A DNA stretch of 64,000 nt from Methanobrevibacter ruminantium (GTDB lineage: Archaea > Methanobacteriota > Methanobacteria > Methanobacteriales > Methanobacteriaceae): NCBI GenBank assembly GCA_004553595.1, contig SFKZ01000005.1:1-64000 (forward strand). Direction: 5' to 3'. The translations under genes and the position numbers were made by a program. Position 1 is the stretch's first letter. Every line of letters begins with the position of its first letter. The notes below the pieces were generated by a model, which did not search any database, was not told the origin of the DNA, and saw nothing but the letters and a program-made list of their open reading frames with translations. Positions 1-8,364 of the stretch are shown here, piece after piece.

Positions 1-67
1 TATTTTCACAAGTTCTGGACATTTAGAAGAATCTATCAACGAAGTAGAAAGAAAGTTTTCAAAATAA
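1..67 (+). CDS. 3' end of an unidentified gene (partial)
   Basis: An open frame from the window edge ends in TAA at 65-67. The visible tail is about 21 residues, charged and helix-like, ending in ERKFSK. It is too short to identify. It converges on the minus-strand nuclease gene one base later, so it probably closes a plus-strand replication operon lying outside the window. Confidence 0.5.
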   Translation, partial: IFTSSGHLEESINEVERKFSK

Positions 68-68
68 A

Positions 69-824
69 TTATTCGTATTTCCAATTTTCTGAATGAATAT
101 TAAATTGTTTTGTTTCCCAATTTTTAATTTTATTTGAGTATTTATTAGAAAGAATAGCATATTCATTAGGTCCTATAAAATCCCAATTATATTGTTTTTC
201 TTTCGATGAAACTTCTTTAAATTTCTTAATTCCTTTTGTGTCTGAAAGTCTACCTTTAATTTCAATGAATGTATTTTTAGAAGGAATATAAAAATCTGGA
301 ATATATATAGACCCATCTGAACATTTAAAGTGATGTTGTTCAAATTCAAATTCAACACCATTATATTTTAATATTCTAGCAAAATTTGCTTCAAAAGTAG
401 AACGAAAATATATTCCTAAATCTTTTCTGATTCCTCCTATTCCTGAATTGTGTCCTCTCCATTTACCTTCAGAAATTGATTTAGCAATTGATTTTCTAAG
501 GTTGTTTTTTCTGTCTTCTGTCCAAATTATCTGAGAATATTTATATTGGCATTTAGTAGAACAATATTTTTTATCACTATTAATGTTTACATCAATGATT
601 TTTCCGCAAGGACAAGTAATTAGTTTATGAGAAAAACTTTCTGGATATTTTTCTAGAAGAGTTTTCTTTCTTTTTTCAAACATCTTTTGTTTAGTTAGAT
701 TATCATAATGTTTTGGTCTTGATTTCCATTGTTTTTTAGTTCTGCAAGAATGACAAATTCCTTTTGAATGTTTTACTTGAAATATTTCTTTTCCGCAATA
801 AATGCAATTTTTCTTTATTTTCAT
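69..824 (-). CDS. Homing-type endonuclease with zinc-finger-like N-terminus and PD-(D/E)XK domain
   Basis: 251 residues. The N-terminus has Cys pairs (CIYCG, CHSC, CPCG, CSTKC) typical of modular DNA-binding segments in phage homing nucleases. Residues about 138-200 carry a PD-(D/E)XK/Vsr-like core: FRSTFEANFARIL, then Y-IPDFYIP and FIEIKGR, giving the acidic and lysine residues of the active site. It lies on the opposite strand next to dnaE, a common insertion place for homing genes beside DNA polymerase. No strong ribosome site precedes the ATG; a TATAAT-like box lies upstream. Free-standing mobility is inference; the nuclease fold is well supported by the motif pattern. Confidence 0.65.
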   Translation of the reverse strand: MKIKKNCIYCGKEIFQVKHSKGICHSCRTKKQWKSRPKHYDNLTKQKMFEKRKKTLLEKYPESFSHKLITCPCGKIIDVNINSDKKYCSTKCQYKYSQIIWTEDRKNNLRKSIAKSISEGKWRGHNSGIGGIRKDLGIYFRSTFEANFARILKYNGVEFEFEQHHFKCSDGSIYIPDFYIPSKNTFIEIKGRLSDTKGIKKFKEVSSKEKQYNWDFIGPNEYAILSNKYSNKIKNWETKQFNIHSENWKYE

Positions 825-826
825 TA

Positions 827-855
827 TTTACTTTTAGAAATTAAAATTATATTAT
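827..855 (+). promoter_or_regulatory. Promoter of dnaE unit (TTTACT-17-TATTAT)
   Basis: Same recurrent phage promoter as at a dozen other places: TTTACT followed by a T-rich spacer of 17 and TATTAT, here reading toward dnaE. Confidence 0.6.
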
Positions 856-866
856 TATTATAACAA

Positions 867-926
867 ATGGAAAAACTAAATGAAAATGAATTCATAGCAA
901 TTGCCATTAGAAAGGAGGTAAGATGA
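867..926 (+). CDS. Short leader ORF coupled to dnaE
   Basis: 19 codons from ATG at 867 to TGA at 924-926. Its stop overlaps the dnaE start (ATGA), and the dnaE ribosome site GGAGG lies inside it. It begins about 5 nt after the last TATTAT of the promoter region, so it could itself be leaderless. It may couple or regulate dnaE translation; it may also be chance. Confidence 0.35.
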   Translation: MEKLNENEFIAIAIRKEVR

Positions 927-3900
927 AAAACGAGAACTTCAAGACGTATGTCCCAATCCATACTCATGATGAATCCTCGTTACTTTAGCTTGACGGATTA
1001 GCTTCATTTAAAGAATATATCAAGAAGGCTAAAGAGTATGGAATGCCTGGTATATCAATGACTAATCATGGCAGAATTGCACTTGTAGATGATTTTTATC
1101 AAGCATGTAAAGAAAATGATATAAACCCGATTATTGGTTGTGAATTTTATGTATCTCATGGCAAATATGATGATAAAACTCCAGAAAACAAAGATAGATG
1201 GCATATCACTGTTCTAGCAAAAAATAATCAAGGTGTGAAAAATCTTTATCATCTTTCTTATTTAATGAATAAAAATGGTTTTTATTATAAACCAAGAATT
1301 GATGATGATTTGTTGTTCAAATATAAAGAAGGCCTTATAGTTTTAAGTGGATGTGCAGGTTCTGAAATTAATTCTCATCTTAGAAGAGATGAAGGATATG
1401 AATATGATTTTGATAAAGCTGTAGAAGTTGCAAAAAAATTCAAAGAACAATTTGGTGAAGATTATTATATAGAACTTCAAGACCATCCAATGCGTTCTAC
1501 TGGAAAACAATGGCCAATTCAAGAATCTATTAATAAAGATTTGACTAAAATTGCTAAAATGTTGAATATTAAAAGAGTCTTGACAGCTGATTGTCATTAT
1601 GCAAATTCAGATGACCATGAAGCACATGAAGTCCTTCTTTGTATTGGAACAGGTAAATATTTATCTGATAAAGATAGAATGACGTTAGACGAATTTGATT
1701 TGTCTCTTAAAAGTCCAGAAGTTCTTTATGAACGATGGAAAGATGATGTAGAAGTTTTAGAAAATACTTTAGAAATCAACGACAAAGTTCATATTGAATT
1801 TAATCTTGAAGAACAAGCAATGCCTGAATTCAATGTTCCAGACGGAATGAGTATGATTCAATATTTGAAACTTCTTACTTATAGAGGAGCAGTTAAAAGA
1901 TTCTTAAAAGAAGACAATGAATTTTCAATAAGTGAATGTTACAATAAATTAATTCCATTAAATGAAAATTTTCATGGTCAGAATTTTACAGGAATTGATA
2001 TTCTAGAACGAATTGAAATGGAATTAGGTGTAGTCAATAAAATTGGTGTTCCTGGTTATTTTCTAATTGTTCAAGAATATATTAATTGGGCTAAAAACAA
2101 TGGAATTAGAGTTGGTTGTGGAAGAGGTTCTTCACTTGCAAGTTTGATGTGTTATTGCTTAAGAATTACAGAAGTAAATCCATTAGGAATATCAGGATTT
2201 ATGTTTGAAAGATTCTTAAATCCAGATAGAATTAGTCTTCCAGATGTAGATACTGATTTTGAAGCAAGATATAGAGATAAAGTCATTCAACACTTTAAAG
2301 ATATTTATGGTGAAGACCATGTTGTTGGAATTGGAGTTCAATCAACAATGCGTTCTAAGAATGCAGTTAGAGATGTTGCAAGAGTTTTGGAATATCCTTT
2401 TGATAAATCTTTGGAGCTGACAAAGCTTCTTCCAGATGCAGAACATACTGGAGCACCAAAACTTAAAGAATATATTGCATCTGATGAAGAATTGCAAAAA
2501 CTTTATAACAATCCTGAACAGAAATGTGAAACGCCTGAGTTTAGAGAAAGATATAATACAGAACCTGAAGTTAAAAGAATTGTAGATATTGCAATTAAAC
2601 TAGAAGGAAAACAAAGAAATCATGGAATTCATGCTTGTGGGACAGTAATTAGTCCAGAACCGATTTGGAATTATTTTCCTACAGAAATTTCTAATGATGT
2701 AATGGCAACAACAGTTCCAATGCACAGTGTTGAATTAGGTGGAGTAAATGAAAAAGGTGGTTTGTTGAAGATTGATGTTTTAGGACTTTCAACACTTGAT
2801 TTGATTTCAGATACACTATCTTTAATTAAGAAGACTAAAGGAATTGATGTAGACATAGATAATGTCGACTTAGAAGATGAAGAAACATTAAGAGCATATC
2901 GTGAAGGAAGATGTAAAGATACTTTCACTTTTAGTAGTCCAGGAATGCAAGAAACTCTTAAAGGACTAAAAGTTGATAAATTTTCTGATTTAGTTCTTGT
3001 AAACGCAATGTATCGTCCAGGTGCAATGGATTATATTAAAGATGCAATTGATGTAAAGAATGGAGTAAAAAAGCCGTATTATTGGTTTAATAGAGAAAAA
3101 CTTCTTGAAGAAACTTACGGAATCATTGCTTATCAAGAGCAAGGCATGGAAATTGCTAAGTTTATGGGATTCACTGGTGGTGAAACAGATAATATGAGAA
3201 AAGCTCTTGCAAAGAAAAATAAGGGATTCTTGGATGCAATTTTTCCAACATTTAAAGAAAAAGCAATTAAAAAAGGATTTTCAGAACAAGAAGTTGATAA
3301 GTATTGGGATTCATTAATTGGATTTAGTAGATATTCATTTAATAAAGCTCATGCATATGCATATGCAGTTCTAGGATATCAAACTGGATATCTAAAAACA
3401 CACTATCCTTCAGAATATTATGCAGCTTATTTTAATCATGTATCAGGAGATAAAGAAAAATTAGGGAAAGCAATTAAAAATGCAAAAGAAATTGGAATTA
3501 ATGTTCTTCCTCCAGATGCAGAAAAATCTGATGTTAATTTTACAGTAGATGATAACGGAAATATTCTTTATGGATTTAGTGCAATTAAAGGAGTTGGGAA
3601 ATCTTCTGAGATTATTCTTGAAAGACGCAAAGAAAAAGAAATCAACTCAGTAAAAGATTTCTTTACAATGTTTGAGAATAACGAATTAAATGTTAGAAAA
3701 ATGGAAATGTTAGCTAAAGCTGGTGTCTTAGATAATATTTGCAAGAAAGACCCATTAATAAAATCTAGGTCAAGACTATTATTTAATTTTGAAGAAATCT
3801 ACGAAAAATATAAAACAAAGAAAAATGTAAAAAGAAAACAACAAGCATTATTTGAGATAGAAAATGATGAGCCAAGAATTTTAGAACCACTTCCGAAATA

Positions 3901-4303
3901 TAAAATTCAAACTCTTCAATATGAAAAAGAAGTATTAGGAACATATGTTTCAAAACACCCATTAGATTATGCTTCAGAAATAGAAGATGAAAATTGGGAA
4001 AATGTTTGTAATTCTCAAAAAGATTTAGAAAATAAAACAAAGAAAACAGTAAAATGTCTTGGAACAATTGAATCATGTAGAGTAATCACTACAAAGAAGG
4101 GACAAAAAATGTGTTTTATGACTTTGCTTGGAAAAAATATCTCATTTGATGTTACAGTATTTCCTTCAACGTTTGAGAAATACAAAGACATTCTAAAAGA
4201 CGGAAATAGTTTGTTTATGACAAATTATGTAGATGACTACAATGAAAATGATAGAAGATACAAATACATAATGCATGAAGCAAAAAGAGTTCTTGAAATT
4301 TAA
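923..4303 (+). CDS. dnaE: DNA polymerase III alpha subunit, DnaE-type, with in-frame TAG near the N-terminus
   Basis: Replicative C-family DNA polymerase, about 1,126 codons. The start is the ATG at 923, with AAAGGAGG just upstream. Residues 10-50 give the start of the PHP domain (PIHTHDESSLL, LDGLASF, then MTNHG). A TAG at 986-988 interrupts this; an uninterrupted frame restarts with ATG at 1043, but that start would remove the PHP strand and its HTH metal ligands. The palm is clear: GCGRGSSLASLM, then LPDVDTDF near residue 440 with the catalytic Asp pair, RDVARV, and FNKAHAYAYAVLGYQTGYLK. A helix-hairpin-helix-like part (YGFSAIKGVG) and a C-terminal OB fold (about residues 1010-1070) follow. 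With the DNA ligase downstream this is the replication module. How TAG is passed is unresolved. Confidence 0.9.
983..991 (+). other. CTT-TAG-CTT stop-hop candidate inside dnaE
   Basis: Reading frame is TCG TTA CTT TAG CTT GAC GGA. Removing one CTT plus TAG gives S-L-L-D-G, the canonical DnaE PHP motif. Matched take-off and landing codons around a stop are the arrangement known from translational bypassing (T4 gene 60) and from artificial Leu-tRNA hops. A 6-nt insertion mutation is the alternative. Confidence 0.5.
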
Positions 4304-4313
4304 TCAAAAAGTA

Positions 4314-4342
4314 TTTACTTTTTAGCATAAATAGTTTAAAAT
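4314..4342 (+). promoter_or_regulatory. Promoter (TTTACT-17-TAAAAT)
   Basis: AAAAAGTATTTACTTTTT box, spacer 17, TAAAAT; precedes the gene at 4382 by a 40-nt leader with AAAGGAGG. Confidence 0.65.
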
Positions 4343-4381
4343 AGAATTATAAATCCATATAAATAACAAAGGAGGTAATAT

Positions 4382-4744
4382 ATGGCATTTGAATTCTATA
4401 AGATAGAAAGACTTAACGGGAAATATGTTCTTAAAAAGAATTTAGAACAATATCTTGAAGTAGATGCAATTAATAAATTTAATGAAATTTTTAATGCAGA
4501 ACTAGAAAGAAAACTGAAACTTAATAAAAATATCGAACAAGTTATTGATTACATAATGTGGAAGTTTTCAATAAAATCTGGAAAGTTTGATTATGATTTT
4601 GTTCCAGAATGGATTGATTTTATAATTACAGATTTGATAGATTTAGAATCTAATGATGTAAAGAAATCAATCAAAAAAGCTATCAATAAACATTACATCA
4701 AAGAAAAGAATCACTATTATAGAAAAAGTCAATATGCAAAATAA
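4382..4744 (+). CDS. Hypothetical protein
   Basis: 120 residues, charged and helical, ending in a basic tail (KNHYYRKSQYAK). Strong ribosome site AAAGGAGG six bases before the ATG. It has its own promoter and sits between dnaE and the ligase group, suggesting an early or replication-associated role. I do not recognise the family. Confidence 0.7.
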   Translation: MAFEFYKIERLNGKYVLKKNLEQYLEVDAINKFNEIFNAELERKLKLNKNIEQVIDYIMWKFSIKSGKFDYDFVPEWIDFIITDLIDLESNDVKKSIKKAINKHYIKEKNHYYRKSQYAK

Positions 4745-4747
4745 ATA

Positions 4748-4775
4748 TTTATTTTTAGATAAAATAGTATATAAT
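4748..4775 (+). promoter_or_regulatory. Promoter (TTTATT-16-TATAAT)
   Basis: Variant of the recurrent box directly after the preceding stop; reads into the small genes and ligase. Confidence 0.5.
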
Positions 4776-4793
4776 AATTAAAAAGGAATTAAT

Positions 4794-4871
4794 ATGAGTA
4801 AGAAAAAAGAAGAAAAACCAAAGAAGAATTTTGTAGATATTCGTTGGGGTGTTGTTAGAACAGATTTTTAA
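4794..4871 (+). CDS. Small basic peptide
   Basis: 25 residues, lysine-rich start (MSKKKEEKPKK) and an aromatic end. AAGGAA lies 6 bases before the ATG, and the -10 box is only about 18 bases upstream. Promoter and ribosome-site context support expression; function unknown. Confidence 0.45.
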   Translation: MSKKKEEKPKKNFVDIRWGVVRTDF

Positions 4872-4895
4872 ATTTTAAATTGCAAAGGAGCAAAA

Positions 4896-5117
4896 ATGAA
4901 AATCTATATAGTTCAATGTGATAATAAGGTAAGTTCTCTTGGATATTCTAAAATTCAAGAAGCAATATCATTTGTTAATGAAAGAGTGATTAATGCTTTA
5001 TCAAATGGATATGACATTGATGAGTATTCTTCTAACAAATGGCTTGCAAAGCTTTTTAGAAAATCAGATGACAAAAAATTAGAATATAAAATTTTAGAGA
5101 TTCAAGTAAATGATTAA
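4896..5117 (+). CDS. Hypothetical protein
   Basis: 73 residues. GCAAAGGAGC, the typical ribosome site of this phage, lies just upstream. Its last codons overlap the DNA ligase start by 8 nt, so the two are likely coupled. No recognised domain. Confidence 0.65.
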   Translation: MKIYIVQCDNKVSSLGYSKIQEAISFVNERVINALSNGYDIDEYSSNKWLAKLFRKSDDKKLEYKILEIQVND

Positions 5118-6387
5118 TGTAAAAGAAATATCTCTATTATTTGAAAGCATTGAAAAAACTCGTGGAACAAAATCAAAAAAAGAATTGCTTGAACTTGGAC
5201 TAAATTCTGAATATAAAGAAGATTTAGAAAAAGTTTTAAATCATTTGTTCAATCCAATAATTTCAACTGGAATTTCAAAAACATCTTGGAATAAAGCTGA
5301 AGTCGGACTGAATGTAAAATTTAACTCTATCTCAGAACTTATAGAATACATTCAAAAGAATAATACTGGAAAGAACATTGTTGTAAGTTCAATTAAATCT
5401 TTCTCAAAAAGGTTTGAACCATTTGAACAGAAATTTTTCTATTATTTAGCAACTAAAGACATCAACATCGGAATTTCAACAACTACAGTTTCAAAATATA
5501 TTCACATTCCAAAGTTTGAAATCATGCTTGGTGAAAGATTAAATGAAGATGTAGATTTTGATAGAAACTATATTCTTACAAAAAAGTTAGACGGTGTTAA
5601 TCTTACTTGCTTTAAAAGAGGAGAATCAATCACATTCTTTACTCGACAAGGAAAACAAGTTGATGGTTTGACAGATTTAATTGAACAGTATAAAGAACTT
5701 CCAGATGGAGTATACTTTGGAGAAGCTCTATATTCAAATGAAGATGAAGCAAAAGATAGAAAAGAGCTTTATCGTCTTTCAACAGGTGAATTAAACTCTA
5801 AAAGAGAAAATAAGAAAATTTCTCACTGGATTTTTGATTATCAGACTCTTGAAGAATGGGATTCTGAAAAATTCATTACTCCATATTCAAACACAATTCG
5901 AACATTAGAAAATATCTTCTCAAAGAACAAATTAAAAAATATTAAAATGGTTCCGTTCATTTATCAAGGAACTGGAAAAGAAATAGCTTTTGAATTATTG
6001 AAAAAAGCGAAAAAAGATGGATGGGAAGGGTTAGTTTTAAGATATTCTTCATCAGTGTATCAGAAAAAGCGTTCATCTGATTTCGTCAAGTTAAAACCTT
6101 TCGTAGAAGTAGATTTAAGAATCACAGGTTTTAAAGAATTTAAACACCCAAATCAACTTGGTTCATTTATCTGTGAAGATGATGAACATACTATTAAATG
6201 TTCTGTAGGCAGTGGATTTTCTAAAGAACAACGTTATGATTTCTGGAAAAGAAAGAATGAGTTCTTAGGAAAAATCGTAGAAGTTCAGACTATGGAAATT
6301 ACTGAAAATAAGTCTGGACAAAAATCTCTACGTTTCCCAGTTTTTATAAGATTTAGAGATGATAAGAACACTACAAATGTCATGTGA
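5110..6387 (+). CDS. ATP-dependent DNA ligase
   Basis: 425 residues. Seals nicks using ATP through a lysyl-adenylate. Nucleotidyltransferase motifs appear in order: motif I KKLDGVN (Lys near residue 159), TRQGK, motif III YFGEAL, motif IV EGLVLR near residue 310, motif V KLKPF near 325, then an OB-fold region (LGSFICEDD, VGSGFS). The N-terminal 120 residues match the helical extension of phage and archaeal ligases. Overlap with the preceding gene and closeness to dnaE place it in the replication set. Ends in TGA; a degenerate copy of the phage terminator hairpin follows. Confidence 0.9.
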   Translation: MINVKEISLLFESIEKTRGTKSKKELLELGLNSEYKEDLEKVLNHLFNPIISTGISKTSWNKAEVGLNVKFNSISELIEYIQKNNTGKNIVVSSIKSFSKRFEPFEQKFFYYLATKDINIGISTTTVSKYIHIPKFEIMLGERLNEDVDFDRNYILTKKLDGVNLTCFKRGESITFFTRQGKQVDGLTDLIEQYKELPDGVYFGEALYSNEDEAKDRKELYRLSTGELNSKRENKKISHWIFDYQTLEEWDSEKFITPYSNTIRTLENIFSKNKLKNIKMVPFIYQGTGKEIAFELLKKAKKDGWEGLVLRYSSSVYQKKRSSDFVKLKPFVEVDLRITGFKEFKHPNQLGSFICEDDEHTIKCSVGSGFSKEQRYDFWKRKNEFLGKIVEVQTMEITENKSGQKSLRFPVFIRFRDDKNTTNVM

Positions 6388-6514
6388 AGTCACCAGATGA
6401 CACGAGATGAACTTTTACATCAAAGTTATATAAAATATTATCTAAAAGAAAAAGTTTCTTAGAATTCATTCTAGATATCTTAAACGCAATTTTCAATGAA
6501 ATTACAAAAAAGTA

Positions 6515-6543
6515 TTTACTTTTTGATAAAAATATATTATAAT
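6515..6543 (+). promoter_or_regulatory. Promoter (TTTACT-17-TATAAT)
   Basis: AAAAAGTATTTACTTTTT, spacer 17, perfect TATAAT; leads to a leader ending in GCAAAGGAGC before the ATG at 6601. Confidence 0.7.
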
Positions 6544-6600
6544 CTAATCATAACCAATTAAAAAATGGTTAAGCAAATTATAAAAAGCAAAGGAGCTAAA

Positions 6601-6870
6601 ATGAATAACAAACCAAAAACAAATTCGATTCAGCATGAATCAAACGAACTTTTGCAATATAAACTTGAATCTGCAAAGAAAGATAATCGTAAAAATATGA
6701 TTATTGCAATTCTAGTTACAGCAATTATTACTTTTGCTAGTGGATATATTTTGAGCTACAATATGAATTGTTCTCAAATGAATCTAGTTCGTGAAAATGC
6801 AAGTCTTAAAGCTGAAAATCTAAAGCTTGAAGCTTCAGTTTTAAAAGAACAAACTCAGAACAATCAATAG
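6601..6870 (+). CDS. Membrane anchor with coiled coil (zero-frame part of a frameshift pair)
   Basis: 89 residues from the ATG that follows GCAAAGGAGC; the upstream ATG at 6565 lacks a ribosome site. Residues about 33-54 form one transmembrane helix (MIIAILVTAIITFASGY), followed by a heptad-like stretch of L, K and E. The frame ends in TAG at 6868-6870. A T TTA AAA heptamer lies 24 nt before the stop, and the -1 frame runs into a lysozyme-like domain. The likely full product is an anchored wall hydrolase; alone, the protein resembles a spanin- or holin-like small membrane protein. Confidence 0.6.
   Translation: MNNKPKTNSIQHESNELLQYKLESAKKDNRKNMIIAILVTAIITFASGYILSYNMNCSQMNLVRENASLKAENLKLEASVLKEQTQNNQ
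6840..6846 (+). other. Candidate -1 ribosomal slippery heptamer (T TTA AAA)
   Basis: In the zero frame the codons are GTT TTA AAA, so the heptamer follows the X XXY YYZ rule. Slipping back one base enters the open frame leading to the lysozyme domain and avoids the TAG at 6868. No obvious stable hairpin follows; a long AT-rich gap does. Confidence 0.45.
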
Positions 6871-7265
6871 AAAATATTTCTGAGAAATCTGAAGATAAAG
6901 TGGTGGAAGTAAAACTTGAAGAAAGTAGAGTTAATACTTCAAGGGGAGATGCAGTTTCCACCACTCTTTCAGATAAATGGATTAGTTCTGAGATAAAAAG
7001 ACAATGGCTTTCTCAAACAAATATTTCTGAGAAAGATTATCAATATGTTGATTATATAGTTGGAAGAGAAAGTTCTTGGAATCCAAATTCAGTTAATAAA
7101 AGTTCTGGTGCATGCAGCTTAGCTCAAGCGTTGCCTTGTAACAAAATAGGAAATGACTGGAATAATCCTATAGTTGCTTTAAACTGGATGGATTCATATG
7201 TAAAATCTCGATATAAATCATGGGAATCAGCATATAATTTTTGGATATCTAATAATTGGTATTAA
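6843..7265 (+). CDS. Lysozyme/lytic transglycosylase-like domain (-1 frame part)
   Basis: This frame is open from 6831. The only internal start is GTG at 6900, which has no ribosome site, supporting production by frameshift from the anchor gene. After a charged linker, residues about 50-120 (from 6900) form a compact domain: YVDYIVGRESSWNPNSVN with the catalytic-type Glu, then SSGACSLAQALPC and a repeat of W, N and Y ending in WISNNWY. This is the pattern of lysozyme-like domains of actinobacterial and Saccharibacterial wall enzymes. It probably cuts peptidoglycan during entry or lysis. The intrinsic terminator just downstream closes the unit. Confidence 0.65.
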   Translation, partial: KRTNSEQSIENISEKSEDKVVEVKLEESRVNTSRGDAVSTTLSDKWISSEIKRQWLSQTNISEKDYQYVDYIVGRESSWNPNSVNKSSGACSLAQALPCNKIGNDWNNPIVALNWMDSYVKSRYKSWESAYNFWISNNWY

Positions 7266-7269
7266 TTTT

Positions 7270-7294
7270 AGAGGAGTTAAATACTCCTCTTTTT
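7270..7294 (+). terminator. Intrinsic terminator
   Basis: Stem AGAGGAG / CTCCTCT with a 7-nt loop followed by TTTT. Confidence 0.75.
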
Positions 7295-7296
7295 CT

Positions 7297-7305
7297 TGGT
7301 ATAAT
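7297..7305 (+). promoter_or_regulatory. Late extended -10 promoter (TGGTATAAT), leaderless
   Basis: TATAAT ends exactly 6 nt before the ATG at 7312, so the expected start of transcription falls on the start codon. No ribosome site. Confidence 0.6.
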
Positions 7306-7311
7306 TTATCT

Positions 7312-7896
7312 ATGGCTATTAAAGTAAAAGATTTCCAGAATAACAAGATTTACTTGTCTCAATACGGTCTTAACGATATTAAAAATGGAAATATTATTTG
7401 TGCTACTCAAAATTCACAACAATTAGATTGGTCAGGAACTTCAAAAACTATATGGAGTGGCGGAAATTGGACTCAGTATGGTCCTATGGCTAAAACTACA
7501 AATAAATATGCTCTTTTTATTCAAGTTCCGAATAATGAACGATGGACAATAAAAATTCATCATATTACTGGAACTTGTAAAAATCCAAACGGCTCATGGA
7601 GTCATAGTGGGATTGCGGAATTTGATTGGAATTTAAGTGCAACACCAAGATATTTAACGTCTTGTTTAGTAGCTAATGGTGACTTATATATTCATCAAGA
7701 ATCTGAAATTATTAGAGTTCTTGAACCAGGTGACATAAAATATTATACTGCATGGGTAAGAACACAATCAACAAATCACGGTATTTGGTATGGCGGAGGT
7801 CCAACTACATCAACTGGTGGTGATTTTAGTCTTGGAAATTCGTGCTTATTAGAAGCAATTATGGTGAACAGAGAAGTTCTAATAGATAATTTTTAA
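7312..7896 (+). CDS. Putative virion/fibre-like protein
   Basis: 194 residues, rich in W, Y, G, N and beta-forming residues, with no signal peptide. Composition and leaderless late promoter match the virion genes further on. The end resembles the short C-terminal beta domains of fibre-type proteins. It is convergent with the next gene, the two stops overlapping. Function unproven; a receptor-binding or decoration role is inference. Confidence 0.55.
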   Translation: MAIKVKDFQNNKIYLSQYGLNDIKNGNIICATQNSQQLDWSGTSKTIWSGGNWTQYGPMAKTTNKYALFIQVPNNERWTIKIHHITGTCKNPNGSWSHSGIAEFDWNLSATPRYLTSCLVANGDLYIHQESEIIRVLEPGDIKYYTAWVRTQSTNHGIWYGGGPTTSTGGDFSLGNSCLLEAIMVNREVLIDNF

Positions 7897-8312
7897 ATTT
7901 TTCCGTAATAAGCTTTTTCGTTTTTCTTTAACTCTTCTAGTTTTTGTTTTTCAGAAATAGTGTGCTTTACTCGAGCCGCTTCTTCAGCTTTCTTTCCATC
8001 GTTCCATCTATCAAGAGACCCTACAAGATATCCCGTTATCCGGCGAAGACGTTCGAATGATTCTGATTCTTCAATCTGGTATCTTTCAAAATATTTTTTA
8101 GCATCTTCATTATTTTTAAATGATTTAATGCCAAGTTCAATTAAACGAGAATAATGCAACTCAGGAAATTGAGATAGCTCTTTTAAACCTTCATCTACTA
8201 TTTTAGAATCAAATTCACCGAATTGTCTTAAGCTGTTCAAGAATTTTTCTTTATCGAATTTCTCAGTTTCTGACGGCTTATTGAATAAAATAATAGATGG
8301 TGTTTTCATCAC
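7893..8312 (-). CDS. Short protein with NrdD C-terminus-like motif
   Basis: 139 residues on the minus strand, with AAGGAG before the start and a TATAAT-like box 30 nt upstream. Residues about 88-118 (RLRRITGYLVGSLDRWN, then RVKHT) match the conserved end of anaerobic ribonucleotide reductase large subunits. The zinc Cys4 and the glycyl-radical site of NrdD are absent, so it cannot be a reductase itself. It may be a stand-alone regulator or a member of the small phage proteins often annotated as NrdD-like. Helical and charged otherwise. Confidence 0.5.
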   Translation of the reverse strand: MMKTPSIILFNKPSETEKFDKEKFLNSLRQFGEFDSKIVDEGLKELSQFPELHYSRLIELGIKSFKNNEDAKKYFERYQIEESESFERLRRITGYLVGSLDRWNDGKKAEEAARVKHTISEKQKLEELKKNEKAYYGKI

Positions 8313-8349
8313 AACTCCTTATTAATTAGTATTTCAATTATACTCTATT

Positions 8350-8358
8350 TGATAAAAT
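8350..8358 (+). promoter_or_regulatory. Late extended -10 promoter (TGATAAAAT), leaderless
   Basis: TAAAAT lies 6 nt before the ATG at 8365; no ribosome site. Confidence 0.6.
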
Positions 8359-8364
8359 TTACTT